The position numbers were made by a program, and so were the translations under genes. A stretch of 64,000 nucleotides of DNA, taken from positions 19,635 to 83,634 of the forward strand of contig JAFSEP010000044.1 in NCBI GenBank assembly GCA_017435665.1, read 5' to 3'. Source of the stretch: Clostridia bacterium. Lineage in GTDB: Bacteria; Bacillota; Clostridia; Oscillospirales; Acutalibacteraceae. The notes under the pieces are model-generated. The model was not told where the DNA came from, did no database searches, and worked only from the letters and a program-made list of their open reading frames with translations. Numbering within the stretch: the first letter of the stretch is position 1; each line of letters starts with the position of its first letter. Of the stretch, positions 55,264 to 64,000 are shown in pieces.

Positions 55264-58188
55264 TCATATCCCGACAGTTATAATCTCAAAGGGCTTATAT
55301 TCAATAACATCAGTTTCTCCGATTTCATCTTCCAGCATATTGAGAAGCTTCACCTTGCAACCGAGCTTTATTCTGCCTCTTCTTCCGTCCTGTTCGCTGA
55401 GACGGATAACTGTCATTTCCCCGTTTTCGGACTGCTTTGCCGCCTGAAGATACAAGGGAGCGAAGTCGGGCATATCCCATTTAACATCAGCCTTTACCAA
55501 AGGAACGTTGTACTGATGTGCAATATTGTTAATCCCTGCACTAACGGCATCGTCAGCGTGAGGATAAATCATATAACAGAAATTGTGTCTGCCTATATCC
55601 GAGACCACATCAGGACGTATTGTCGCTCTGAGAAGAGAGAGAGACATTGAGTTTTCATTGAATCCCACACCGTATTTTCCGTCATTGATAAGAGCAACGC
55701 CTCCGCCTGCCTCCGAAAGGTCACACCATTTATGGTGGCAGGTTTCAAATCTCGCCTGCTGCCAGGTTGTGTTGCGATGGGTTTCTCTTTCGATATATCC
55801 CGCAGACGTATCACAGAGAGCTTTCCGTGTAAGCACATTGCAATCAAACTCAACCTTTGCAAGCTTGTGCTTCTCATTCCAGTCAACAATGCTTTCAACT
55901 TCAATTCCTCTGCTTCTTCTGAAGAGACGGATTATCATTTCCCAACGGGATTTGTCTGTTCTGAGTACCGTGCGGAAGGATACGCTTTCGCCGTCCCTTT
56001 CTGCAAGGGAAACGGGTAAATCTATATCCAACGGGATTTCCTTATCTCTGTAATTCGGCAGAATATCCCATGCATCATAGTTGCCGGGGCAGTCTGCATA
56101 TAATGTCAGCTTGTTAAATCTGCCGTCTGTCCATTCTCTGTCAAGCTCCTTGTCACGGAGATTTTCAAAAGAGCCGTCAGGGGCAAAAGAAAGAGAATAA
56201 TAAGGTGTTTCCACAGTCTTTCCGTCAAATGTAAACCAATCGTCGCCACCCTTTACACTTCGGAGCTTTGCACCTGACAAGGGAGCAATAGCAGGAATCA
56301 ACCAGTTGCCTTTTTCACCGTATCTTGTGGCACTGCCCTTTTTGTTGGGAACAAATGTGATTGCGTCACGCTTTATATTAAGTGTGTTGAAATATTCCGA
56401 ACCCGTACCGATAATACGGTCAAGCTCTTTTTCGATTTCAGCATAGTCCTCCACCGCATCAACATAAACAGGGTGAATATGTGAACCGGGAAGAATATCG
56501 TGGAACTGATTAATAAGGAACTTCTTATAAAGGTCGGTAAGCTCCTTTCTGTTGTCATCCTTTCTCAGAAGCGAAAGCATTTCTGCTGTTCTGAATTTAT
56601 ATTCAAGTCTTCGGTTGGTTCTCTTCAGCCGGCTCTTTGTGGTAAACGTACCTCTGTGCATTTCAAGGTAAAGCTCACCGTCCCAGGTTTCAAGGCTTTC
56701 GTTATCCTTGAGATTGCGTTCAAGGAACTCAGCTGCGCCCATATGCTCACATTTGGGCATTACGGAAAGCTTATCAAAACGGTGCATAAGCTCAATCATT
56801 TCCTCTGTACAGCCCGAACCTCCGTCACCGTAGCCGAACATATTCATTGTCTGTCCGCCTGTATCCTTGTCTATGTATGCTTCCCAGTTTTCCTGAATCT
56901 GCGAAGGCATATTCCAGGTTATGAAGTGGGTCGGCGGTACACAGGCAAGAACCTGCGACCCGTCAATTCCCTTCCATTTAAAATTGTTATGGGGAAATCG
57001 GTTTGTATCATTCCAAGTGGACATTTTATTTGACACAAAGTAGTCAACTCCGCTTTTTTTGAGAATCTGAGGAAGTATCCATGAGTTTCCGAAAACATCG
57101 GGAAGCCACGCATTGTTGACGGTTTTGCCGAACATTCTTCTGTAAGTAAGCTGGCCGTAAAGACACTGACGGATAAGGGATTCCGCAGAGGGAACATTAC
57201 AGTCAGGTTCAACATACATTGCACCCACCGGCTCGAACTGCCCCTTTTCAACCTTTTCCCTGAGTTCTTCAAAAACCTCGGGATAATACTTCTCAAGAGT
57301 CTCGTAAACATAAGGCTGGGTGTGTGTATATTTAAAGTCAGGATATCTGTCCATAAGTCTGAGCTGAATGAGAACCGTTCTCAGGTTTTTCTGAACTGCA
57401 TGTATTCTTCTCCAATAATATGCAACATCAAGGTGCGAATGGGCAATAAGTGCCACATCGCCGTTCCCCTTGTAGTTATCGTTTGCATAAATAACCTCAT
57501 CCACATATTTCTTTGCCTCTTCAATGCCTGACAGCTCATCGGAATCAAAATCGATAAAATTCATAGCATTGTTAAGCTCACGGTTAAGAAATGCTCTGTA
57601 ATCTTCGTTAAAAAGCTCACTCTTTGCAATATCAAGGAGAATTTCAAAGTCCCAAACAAACTCCTGCACCTTGTGGTTAACCACACAGATATAAGCTCCC
57701 TCAAAAATCTGTCGGCAGCCTCTTACAGAAAGAGACTCCGGGTTTCTTTCATCGTCAGGCTTTGAACGGTTATATCCCATCATATCAAAGTGTAAGGTTT
57801 CTTTGTCATTGACATATGGACTTAACAGCATTCTCTCCCTGTTGGGGTCAACACCGCCGATATATTTCCCGTTGACCTTCACACAGATTTCCGCCGCAGT
57901 TTTAAGCGAAAACCACAGCTCCTGTCCCTGAAGCTCCTCGGGGATATCAACATCTGCCTTTATAAATGCCGTGCCGTCGGGGGTAAAGTACATATCACCT
58001 TTTTTAAGAGGTCTGTATTCCTCCGAATAATACTGAAATTCCATTTCACTTGTCTGTCTGGCATCTCTTATCATAAGATTTGTGATTTCCCACTTTTCCT
58101 TATAAACGTGCCTTTTCAGCCAACCGAAACGAAGGTCTGTCCATTCCTCAGGACGCATTGAGCGTCTTACAACCTTAATGTGTGCCAT
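55264..58188 (-). CDS. GH38 alpha-mannosidase (974 aa)
   Basis: Zinc-dependent retaining alpha-mannosidase, probably cytosolic as no signal peptide is seen. Seen: the zinc site ALIAHSHLDVAYYWRRIHAV (about 248-268), HTQPYVYETLEKYYPE, EPDCNVPSAESLIRQ, the nucleophile aspartate in WLPDVFGNSW (about 361), and a large C-terminal beta region. An N-terminal beta domain of about 220 residues is present as in GH38 homologues. Together with the phosphosugar mutase it points to use of mannose-containing glycans. It starts 14 bases after the Nfu-like gene. Confidence 0.92.
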   Translation of the reverse strand: MAHIKVVRRSMRPEEWTDLRFGWLKRHVYKEKWEITNLMIRDARQTSEMEFQYYSEEYRPLKKGDMYFTPDGTAFIKADVDIPEELQGQELWFSLKTAAEICVKVNGKYIGGVDPNRERMLLSPYVNDKETLHFDMMGYNRSKPDDERNPESLSVRGCRQIFEGAYICVVNHKVQEFVWDFEILLDIAKSELFNEDYRAFLNRELNNAMNFIDFDSDELSGIEEAKKYVDEVIYANDNYKGNGDVALIAHSHLDVAYYWRRIHAVQKNLRTVLIQLRLMDRYPDFKYTHTQPYVYETLEKYYPEVFEELREKVEKGQFEPVGAMYVEPDCNVPSAESLIRQCLYGQLTYRRMFGKTVNNAWLPDVFGNSWILPQILKKSGVDYFVSNKMSTWNDTNRFPHNNFKWKGIDGSQVLACVPPTHFITWNMPSQIQENWEAYIDKDTGGQTMNMFGYGDGGSGCTEEMIELMHRFDKLSVMPKCEHMGAAEFLERNLKDNESLETWDGELYLEMHRGTFTTKSRLKRTNRRLEYKFRTAEMLSLLRKDDNRKELTDLYKKFLINQFHDILPGSHIHPVYVDAVEDYAEIEKELDRIIGTGSEYFNTLNIKRDAITFVPNKKGSATRYGEKGNWLIPAIAPLSGAKLRSVKGGDDWFTFDGKTVETPYYSLSFAPDGSFENLRDKELDREWTDGRFNKLTLYADCPGNYDAWDILPNYRDKEIPLDIDLPVSLAERDGESVSFRTVLRTDKSRWEMIIRLFRRSRGIEVESIVDWNEKHKLAKVEFDCNVLTRKALCDTSAGYIERETHRNTTWQQARFETCHHKWCDLSEAGGGVALINDGKYGVGFNENSMSLSLLRATIRPDVVSDIGRHNFCYMIYPHADDAVSAGINNIAHQYNVPLVKADVKWDMPDFAPLYLQAAKQSENGEMTVIRLSEQDGRRGRIKLGCKVKLLNMLEDEIGETDVIEYKPFEIITVGI

Positions 58189-58202
58189 AGCTCAATACCT
58201 CC

Positions 58203-58442
58203 TTATACATCCTGAAAATAGGGTTTTTTACGAATTGCATTGACCCTTACGGTTTTGTTCAGGTCCGCCTTTATCTGCTGCTCAATCCAATCAACACATC
58301 TGTGAAGAATAAGACATTTCGAGCATTCTCCCCTGAAAACAACAGTAAGCTCACCGTCTTCAAAGGAAACAAATTCTATCCAGCCTCCGTCTCCCTGAAG
58401 CTTGGGCTGAAGCACCTGTTCAACATATTTCTCTATCTGCAT
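58203..58442 (-). CDS. Nfu/NifU C-terminal domain-like protein (79 aa)
   Basis: NifU-like domain, MQIEKYVEQVLQPKLQGDGG then FRGECSKCLILHRCVDWIEQ with the cluster-binding CxxC. Such proteins carry 4Fe-4S clusters for delivery. ATG 58442 preceded by GAGGTGGAAT is preferred over the longer frame starting MRW. Odd partner within a sugar-metabolism operon (phosphosugar mutase 8 bp before, mannosidase 14 bp after). Confidence 0.82.
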   Translation of the reverse strand: MQIEKYVEQVLQPKLQGDGGWIEFVSFEDGELTVVFRGECSKCLILHRCVDWIEQQIKADLNKTVRVNAIRKKPYFQDV

Positions 58443-58450
58443 ATTCCACC

Positions 58451-60079
58451 TCAAGCGTTATTTATCTTATCTCTCATCACGCCGCTGATTTCTTCAAATC
58501 TTTCCTGAGCCTTTTCCTTTGACTCATCCTGAACGGAATAATAAACCTTTATCTTAGGCTCTGTGCCTGAGGGTCTGACAGCCATCCAGGAGCCGTCATT
58601 CCAAAGGAATTTCAGCACGTTTTCCTTGGGCAGATCTCTGATTCCCTTGCTGAAATCAATAACCTCTTTTATACCCTCGAAAAGAGTTTCGCCCTTTTCT
58701 CTGAAATATACCATAAGACCGTCAATCTTCTCCGCACCGTCCTTACCCTTGAGTGTGAAGCTGTCAAGTCGGTCAAGATAATAACCGTATTCCTTATATA
58801 TATCCTCAAGTCCGTCAACGAGGGTTTTGCCCTGATTTTTATACCAGGCCGCCATCTGACAGATAAGCATTGATGACACAACTGCGTCCTTGTCTCTTGC
58901 GTGTGTGCCCACAAGGTAACCGTAGGATTCCTCATAGCCGATAACGAAATCCTGCTCACCGGTCTCCTCGTATTTATTTATCTTATCGCCGATATATTTG
59001 AAGCCTGTGAGGGTTTCCTCAATCTGCAGACCGAAGGCCCTGCCGATATTTGCACCAAGCTCCGACGTGACTATGGTTTTAACGAGGATTGACTTTTCCG
59101 TAAGCTCTGCCTTTTTCATTGTAAGGATAAAGTTTACAAGCAAGGCTCCCGTCTGATTGCCCGTGAAGAGTACATAGTCGTCACCGTTCTTTACTGCAAT
59201 ACCTACCCTGTCGCAATCGGGGTCCGTTCCGAGAACAAGGTCTGCTCCGATTTCTCTTGCCTTTTCAATGGCAATATCAAGGGCATCCTTTTCTTCCGGA
59301 TTGGGGCTTCTCACCGTTGAGAAGTTACCGTCGGGCATTTCCTGCTCCTTTACAACGGTAACATCAAGGTTATCAATCATTCTGCGCACAGGGATGTTGC
59401 CTGTGCCGTGAAGAGGAGTGTAGACAATCTTTATATCGGAGGGCTCCTCGTAAACAGACTGCGACTTTACGGCCTCAAGGAATTTCTCCAGCACCTCTTC
59501 GCCGATCAGGGTTATGTTTTCACTCTCGTCGCAGAAGGGAATGGAAGAATAATCGGTTATCTCATTTATAAAGCCGATGGCGTTTTTTGCATCCTCTGTG
59601 CAGAACTGACAGCCCTTGGAGTCATATACCTTATATCCGTTATATTCCTTGGGATTGTGGGATGCGGTTATCATAACGCCTGCCGTACAGCCGAGATAAG
59701 CTGTGGTAAAGGACAGCACGGGTACGGGGACAAGGGTTTCATAAAGGTAAACCTTAAAGCCGCAGGAGGCAAAAATACCTGCTGCAACCTTTGCAAAATA
59801 TGCGGAATTGTTTCTTGAGTCATAAGCAAGGGCAACCTTTATTTCACCCTCGTTTTTACTCATAAGGTATTTTGCAAGTCCGTAGGTTGCCTTTCCCACG
59901 GTGTATTTGTTCATACGGTTTGAGCCTGCACCCATAATGCCTCTGAGTCCGCCCGTTCCGAAAGCAAGGTCCTTATAAAATCTGTCCTCGATCTCCTTTT
60001 CGTCCGTAACGGCTTCAAGCTCTTTTCTTGTTTCCTCGTCAAAGGTCAGCCATTGGTTGTATTTTTCCTTATAAGTCAT
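58451..60079 (-). CDS. Phospho-sugar mutase (phosphoglucomutase/phosphomannomutase, 542 aa)
   Basis: Alpha-D-phosphohexomutase interconverting sugar 1- and 6-phosphates. Seen: FGTGGLRGIMGAGSNRMNKY at the start, active-site serine in GVMITASHNPKEYNGYK (about 140), metal-binding GTDPDCDRVGIAV, GYEESYGYLVGTHARDKDAV and the phosphate-binding RPSGTEPKIKVYYS. Start ATG 60079 with GGGAAG upstream. Substrate class (glucose versus mannose) not certain. First gene of the operon with nfu-like, GH38 and methyltransferase genes. Confidence 0.92.
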   Translation of the reverse strand: MTYKEKYNQWLTFDEETRKELEAVTDEKEIEDRFYKDLAFGTGGLRGIMGAGSNRMNKYTVGKATYGLAKYLMSKNEGEIKVALAYDSRNNSAYFAKVAAGIFASCGFKVYLYETLVPVPVLSFTTAYLGCTAGVMITASHNPKEYNGYKVYDSKGCQFCTEDAKNAIGFINEITDYSSIPFCDESENITLIGEEVLEKFLEAVKSQSVYEEPSDIKIVYTPLHGTGNIPVRRMIDNLDVTVVKEQEMPDGNFSTVRSPNPEEKDALDIAIEKAREIGADLVLGTDPDCDRVGIAVKNGDDYVLFTGNQTGALLVNFILTMKKAELTEKSILVKTIVTSELGANIGRAFGLQIEETLTGFKYIGDKINKYEETGEQDFVIGYEESYGYLVGTHARDKDAVVSSMLICQMAAWYKNQGKTLVDGLEDIYKEYGYYLDRLDSFTLKGKDGAEKIDGLMVYFREKGETLFEGIKEVIDFSKGIRDLPKENVLKFLWNDGSWMAVRPSGTEPKIKVYYSVQDESKEKAQERFEEISGVMRDKINNA

Positions 60080-60150
60080 AAAAATCTTCCCTTCACAGTT
60101 TTCTTTCGGATTTATTATATCACAAAATACGGCAGGTGGGCAAGAAAAAT

Positions 60151-60179
60151 ATGCCGAAGTGTACATAACACTCCGACAT
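60151..60179 (-). terminator. Terminator of the two-component system operon
   Basis: ATGCCGAAGTGT-ACATA-ACACTCCGACAT; minus-strand tail ATTTTTCTTG. Confidence 0.82.
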
Positions 60180-60183
60180 AACC

Positions 60184-61404
60184 TTATATTTTCACCGTGA
60201 ATATTATCATACCGTTCTTTACCTCAGCATCAATTCTGCCCTTATACATTCCGACAATGGCTCTTGCCGCAGACAAGCCGATTCCGTAGCCTCCTCCCGA
60301 TTGAGTACGGGCGCTATCCTTACGGTAAAATCTGTCAAAAAACCTTTCGGTATCAGTTTCGGCTTCGTTATAGGTGTTTGCCACCCTGAGAAAAAATCCC
60401 TTTCCGCTTTCCTGCAACTCAACCTCGATTTTTCCGTTTTCCTGAGTATACTTAACAGAGTTATCAAGAAGCACAGACACTATTCTCGAAATATATTCTC
60501 CGTTTGCTTTCACAATCACATCAGGCTGAATTTCTGCAGTCAGAGAAATGCTTTTCATTTCCGCAGATTCTCTGAACATTTCCGTCTGCTCATAAACGCA
60601 AAGACTTACATCAATGTCTTCCTCGGGGATGCTTGTCCCCGACTCCTCAGCCTTTGCAAGGGTGAGCATATTTTTTGTCAGGATATCAAGACGCTTTGTC
60701 TGGGCTTTGATGTTTCTGCTCCACTTGTTTTCCCCGGTGTGAAGCTCCATTGCCTCTGTATTTGCCATAATTATGGCAAGGGGTGTCTTGATTTCGTGAC
60801 CTGCATCCGTAACAAATCGCTTCTGCTTTTCTATATTTTCCGCAATCGGTTTTATGGCTTTTTTTGAAAGCCAGCTTACCGGCAAGAGCATAAGCCCCCA
60901 GCAGACTGCTCCTATAAATACCGACAGCAGCAGCACCGTAAGCACAGCCATATTCTGAGAATAGGTATCAAGAAAAATATATGCCCTTACATAGCCGTTT
61001 ATATTCTGAACACTTGTATATTTATAGCTTTCGACTCTGCCCTTCTTACTGCCTTGAGAAATCCTTTTGGCAATTTTCTGCGCAGCCTCCTGTGTAACAG
61101 AACGAATATTGCTCACATCGGCGGCAAGAATGTTTCCCTCGTTATCGGTATAAACGGTGAAATATGCCGCAGACCTGCGTGCTTCTTCGTTTATTCCGAA
61201 AAATCCGCTTCCGTCCGGTTTTACGGGAATAATCGGCATCAGCGGGTTTGCTTCTTCATAAGCAATCATTTCAAGCAGATAGTCGCTCTGCTTCACATTG
61301 TAGCAGACATTGAATATGTTTATTGCTCCCAGAAGCACAGTAAGAAGTATACTTATGGATATCATAGCAGTAAAAACAAACTTTTTCTGTAAGGTCTTTA
61401 TCAT
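60184..61404 (-). CDS. Sensor histidine kinase (406 aa)
   Basis: Membrane sensor kinase with two hydrophobic segments (about 10-32 and 155-178) enclosing an extracytoplasmic domain of about 120 residues, a short linker, the phosphoacceptor FVTDAGHEIKTPLAIIMANT (His about 200), DNSVKYTQENGKIEVEL (N box) and GGGYGIGLSAARAIVGMY (G boxes). The start overlaps the response-regulator stop by 4 bases (ATGA). Signal unknown. Partner is the OmpR-type regulator upstream. Confidence 0.93.
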   Translation of the reverse strand: MIKTLQKKFVFTAMISISILLTVLLGAINIFNVCYNVKQSDYLLEMIAYEEANPLMPIIPVKPDGSGFFGINEEARRSAAYFTVYTDNEGNILAADVSNIRSVTQEAAQKIAKRISQGSKKGRVESYKYTSVQNINGYVRAYIFLDTYSQNMAVLTVLLLSVFIGAVCWGLMLLPVSWLSKKAIKPIAENIEKQKRFVTDAGHEIKTPLAIIMANTEAMELHTGENKWSRNIKAQTKRLDILTKNMLTLAKAEESGTSIPEEDIDVSLCVYEQTEMFRESAEMKSISLTAEIQPDVIVKANGEYISRIVSVLLDNSVKYTQENGKIEVELQESGKGFFLRVANTYNEAETDTERFFDRFYRKDSARTQSGGGYGIGLSAARAIVGMYKGRIDAEVKNGMIIFTVKI

Positions 61405-62075
61405 TTGCTCTCCTCCAGAGTATATCCTATATTTCGCTTGACCTTGATTTCCACGTCTGCATCCAAGGCCGTCAGCTTTTTTCGAAGATATGATATATAT
61501 ACCCAGACAATTCCGATTTCAGCCTCAGTATCATACCCCCATACCTTTGTGAGAATACTTTCGGTGGAAAGATATATTCCCTTATTGAGCATAAAAAGCT
61601 CCATTATCTGAAATTCCAGCTTGGGAAGCACGAAGGTCTGTCCGTTGCCGCAAAGCTCACAGCTCTGCCTGTTAAGACTGATATTTCCTACGGTAATTAT
61701 ATCGGGAGTATACTCTTCTCTGCGCCTGAGCATAGCACGGACTCTTGCAAGAAGCTCTCCCATAGCAAAGGGCTTGGGCAGATAATCGTCTGCGCCTTCA
61801 TCAAGTCCCTTTATTCTGTCCTCAATTTCCCCCTTGGCGCTGAGAATGAGCACAGGTGTCCGGCACCCTCTCTGCCTGAGACGACGCAACACCTCGAGGC
61901 CGTCAACCTTTGGCATCATTATGTCAAGGATTATCCCGTCATATTCCTCTATTTCTGCATAATCAAGTGCTTCCTGACCGTCGTAGACTGCGTCCACTTT
62001 ATAGTTATGGTATGTCAGTATGTCCACAACTGCTTCGGACATACTTCTTTCATCTTCTGCATAAAGGAGCTTCAT
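61401..62075 (-). CDS. OmpR-family response regulator (224 aa)
   Basis: Receiver domain (about 1-118) with phosphoacceptor D51 in IILDIMMPKVDGLEVLRRLR and conserved Lys in LILSAKGEIEDR, followed by a winged-helix output domain (about 125-224, LPKLEFQIMELFMLNKGIYL, VWVYISYLRKKL). Coupled by overlap to the histidine kinase. Its gene starts 7 bases after GGAGGTGATATA. Targets unknown. Confidence 0.95.
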   Translation of the reverse strand: MKLLYAEDERSMSEAVVDILTYHNYKVDAVYDGQEALDYAEIEEYDGIILDIMMPKVDGLEVLRRLRQRGCRTPVLILSAKGEIEDRIKGLDEGADDYLPKPFAMGELLARVRAMLRRREEYTPDIITVGNISLNRQSCELCGNGQTFVLPKLEFQIMELFMLNKGIYLSTESILTKVWGYDTEAEIGIVWVYISYLRKKLTALDADVEIKVKRNIGYTLEESK

Positions 62076-62184
62076 TATATCACCTCCGGTTGATTATATA
62101 TGATGAAGTTTAAAACAAGCTTAGAATAAATCAAAGCTTTTGCTGACCTGAGTCCTGTCTGTGCGGCGATGCCACACCTTGAGT

Positions 62185-62247
62185 ACCCATCCGTCACAGC
62201 TTACGCTGTGCCACCTTCCCTTTCAGAGAAGGCTTTTGTCATTCTTC
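62185..62247 (+). repeat. 63-bp interspersed repeat, copy 1
   Basis: The segment from ACCCATCCGTC to GTCATTCTTC, identical to 63252-63314. Contains the dyads CACAGC-TTAC-GCTGTG and CCTTC-CCTTTCAGA-GAAGG. It lies in the gap between the response regulator and the HTH-TPR gene (62076-62268). Confidence 0.85.
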
Positions 62248-62268
62248 TGACTCGTTGCTGACAATTCG

Positions 62269-63057
62269 CTATTTTTTATTTTTATTCAACCTCACCAACT
62301 GCTTATTGAAATATTCTGCATAACATTCAAATTGTACATCTTCAATAACAGTTATAAGCATTAAAGCTTTTTCCACTTCCGTAATGGCTTTGTCTGTGTT
62401 ACCGTTTTCCTCGTAACATTCAGCTAACTTCCACATCATTTGGATCAGATTTTCAAAGGATATCATTTTTTGTTTCTTTGCAGCCTCAAACTTTGCATTC
62501 CCTGACAAAAGATATGCCTGCTCTGTCAGCTTGGTGAAATATATTTCAGGGATTTGCTCAATGGCAGCCTCAGCACTGTCATAATCCCCCTTTGCTTTAT
62601 ACGCATAAGCAAGAAATCGAAGTGCATCATATTTTACTTCAGTTCTGGCGGTTTTTTCAATAAGCCTGTCTGCAACAGCTATGGTTTTATCAGGTTCTTC
62701 GGAATAATTCATTACATAGAGCAAATTATTTAGCAAAATATCGTTTTCGGGATATTTTTCCAACCCTGCTTCAAGTATCTGTCTGCTTTTTAACGGATTG
62801 CTCTCTCTGTATTTGTGTGCCTCTTCAGCTATGTTTTCAACATCCTGTTCAATTTCTTTTAAGCTGAAACCAAACAATTCGTCCATTGAAACGCCAAAAT
62901 AACCTGCCAAGACAGGAGTAAGAGTAATGTCGGGAAGGGCAATATTGTTTTCCCATTTGCTAACCGCCTGAAAGGAAATTCCAATACTTTCTGCCAACTG
63001 TTCCTGTGTTATTCCTTGTTTTTTTCGAAGTTCTTTTATTTTGTTTCCAATATTCAT
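62269..63057 (-). CDS. HTH (Xre) regulator with TPR-like C-terminal region (262 aa)
   Basis: N-terminal Cro/C1 helix-turn-helix (about 3-62, IKELRKKQGITQEQLAESIG, ISFQAVSKWENN) followed by a helical repeat region (about 75-262) with several roughly 34-residue units (LEAGLEKYPENDILLNNLLY; AYAYKAKGDYDSAEAAIEQI; KLAECYEENGNTDKAITEVE). Such proteins are ligand- or peptide-responsive regulators. The 62-63 kb region carries repeats on both sides. Confidence 0.88.
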   Translation of the reverse strand: MNIGNKIKELRKKQGITQEQLAESIGISFQAVSKWENNIALPDITLTPVLAGYFGVSMDELFGFSLKEIEQDVENIAEEAHKYRESNPLKSRQILEAGLEKYPENDILLNNLLYVMNYSEEPDKTIAVADRLIEKTARTEVKYDALRFLAYAYKAKGDYDSAEAAIEQIPEIYFTKLTEQAYLLSGNAKFEAAKKQKMISFENLIQMMWKLAECYEENGNTDKAITEVEKALMLITVIEDVQFECYAEYFNKQLVRLNKNKK

Positions 63058-63251
63058 AATTGCCTCCTGAATTAAGTGAAGCGCGCTTGTTTCCTAAGCT
63101 CAATTAAAGTATAACAGACGTCTTTTTTTCTTGCAATAACTTGTAAAACTATACCTTTCAACTGTGAGTTGAAAGTATGCTGACTTGTGCTGTTTATATT
63201 GTGCCCAAGCTTGATACGGGGCGCCCCCAACGCTTGTGGCGTTGCTTTGGC

Positions 63252-63314
63252 ACCCATCCGTCACAGCTTACGCTGTGCCACCTTCCCTTTCAGAGAAGGC
63301 TTTTGTCATTCTTC
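63252..63314 (+). repeat. 63-bp interspersed repeat, copy 2
   Basis: Identical to 62185-62247. Its end overlaps the last codons of the DUF559 gene, supplying its stop codon. The gene-free stretch 63058-63251 contains only the minus-strand upstream region of the HTH-TPR gene. Confidence 0.85.
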
Positions 63315-63704
63315 AGTTTCATCAAATTTTATTCTCTCTTTTACTTTTTGGTCTATCACTATACAAACCCCTTCAAAATTAGTGTTTATATCACGATTTG
63401 AAAAGCGAATCACTTCCAATCCGTATTGATTTAATACATAAGTACGATTTTCGTCATCCATCTTCCCTTCATCTGAATAATGTTGCGAACCGTCAATTTC
63501 AATAACAAGTTTAGCCTGTGAACAATAAAAGTCGGCTATATATTTTGCGATAGGTCTTTGCCTGTTAAATCTGATCGGATAATTTTTCAGAAAATCATAC
63601 CACAGATGTCGTTCTTGCGGTGTCATTTCTCTTCTGAGCTTTTGTGCGGTTTCCTTTAACTGTTTATTATACCCTGTATATGCGGTGTTTTCTTTTTTGT
63701 CCAT
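63306..63704 (-). CDS. DUF559 endonuclease-domain protein (132 aa)
   Basis: Small protein of the DUF559 group, related to very-short-patch-repair-type (PD-(D/E)XK) nucleases. Seen: LRREMTPQERHLWYDFLKNY, FNRQRPIAKYIADFYCSQAK, LVIEIDGSQHYSDEG (probable catalytic D/E region) and GLEVIRFSNRDIN. No methylase is nearby, and homologues occur as stand-alone genes. Its extreme C terminus is encoded by the 63-bp repeat. Confidence 0.85.
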   Translation of the reverse strand: MDKKENTAYTGYNKQLKETAQKLRREMTPQERHLWYDFLKNYPIRFNRQRPIAKYIADFYCSQAKLVIEIDGSQHYSDEGKMDDENRTYVLNQYGLEVIRFSNRDINTNFEGVCIVIDQKVKERIKFDETEE

Positions 63705-63749
63705 ACTTACACACCTCTTTTTAGTTTAATATTTTTAAGAAGCGAAACC

Positions 63750-63792
63750 GCCTTCTCTGAAAGGGAAGGTGGCGACGAAGTCGACGGATGGG
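63750..63792 (-). repeat. 63-bp repeat, inverted partial copy 3, and right-edge stretch
   Basis: GCCTTCTCTGAAAGGGAAGG and GACGGATGGGT on the plus strand correspond to the reverse complement of copies 1 and 2, with the central dyad replaced by CGACGAAGTCG. The following gene-free stretch to 64000 shows a small dyad (ATGCTCC-GCA-AGGAGCAT) and AAATCCGACAGGATTT but no gene that can be supported. Confidence 0.7.
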
Positions 63793-64000
63793 TACCCCGG
63801 ATGCTCCGCAAGGAGCATAGAAAACCTTCACCTCTGCCTAAATAACAGCAGCGGCTATCTTAGGGTGACGGGTGTAATCCGAACCCGTTTTTTACGGGGC
63901 GGATTTCCGTCAACTCATCGTTAAAATACTCGTAAATCCGACAGGATTTACTGCGTTTTGTGCCTTGATTTGCCAAAAATCCGTTCCGAAAAAAATCTTA

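Overview
The window reads as chromosomal DNA of an anaerobic, low-to-mid GC Clostridia bacterium, most likely a Ruminococcus-like member of the Oscillospiraceae. This rests on strong AGGAGG-type ribosome binding sites, TTGACA-N17-TATAAT promoters, an iron alcohol dehydrogenase with a Rex-like operator, SpoIIIJ/Jag, a DnaD/DnaI primosome pair, an LPXTG surface protein and a lysine riboswitch. The species assignment is inference. No phage, insertion sequence, CRISPR array or rRNA operon was seen.

Layout. 0-8 kb: alcohol dehydrogenase, then a tight five-gene thiol-redox operon (NifX-like, CcdA, TlpA, a ferredoxin-thioredoxin-reductase-like protein, thioredoxin), a 212-bp palindromic element, and a CotH/DUF4956/VTC polyphosphate cluster. 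8-10.8 kb: the rpmH-rnpA-yidD-yidC-jag block, without dnaA or mnmE. 11-12.8 kb: tRNA-Thr and tRNA-Tyr followed by a small cargo island bounded by a duplicated tRNA-Tyr 3' end. 12.9-15 kb: an NhaC-type transporter under a lysine riboswitch. 15-24.7 kb: a 1452-residue LPXTG protein, two small HTH genes each divergent from a small accessory gene, an SH3/C39-like secreted protein and a DUF4886 lipoprotein. 24.8-30.5 kb: murD, murI, a GT2-GT2-LicD fusion and a TagD-like cytidylyltransferase, together a cell-envelope polymer locus. 30.5-31.1 kb: three micro-genes for 31-40 residue amphipathic peptides that fall below normal gene-calling length; a fourth lies at 49.8 kb.

31.3-40.5 kb: birA, a GPH sugar symporter, an HTH membrane protein, a PanE-like reductase, sfsA, UPF0210 plus ACT, and a tandem pair of paralogous lipoproteins. 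40.6-42.3 kb: a second tRNA-anchored island at tRNA-Thr(CGT), with the same order as the first (tRNA, terminator, hairpin array, cargo, duplicated tRNA 3' end, terminator). 42.4-50.9 kb: queH, an M20 peptidase, a metallophosphoesterase, secA and two paralogous anchored proteins. 51-53.4 kb: a cluster of DnaA-box-like sites upstream of dnaD/dnaI-like genes. 53.8-64 kb: a TipAS MerR regulator on a 19-bp-spacer promoter, a methyltransferase, GH38 alpha-mannosidase, Nfu-like protein and phosphosugar mutase operon, a two-component system, an HTH-TPR protein, a DUF559 protein and three copies of a 63-bp repeat.

The two observations most likely to be new are the pair of tRNA-anchored cargo islands without integrases that carry arrays of mini-hairpins, and the set of leaderless amphipathic micro-peptides, each with its own promoter, ribosome binding site and terminator. 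All calls come from reading the sequence; no database search was run.
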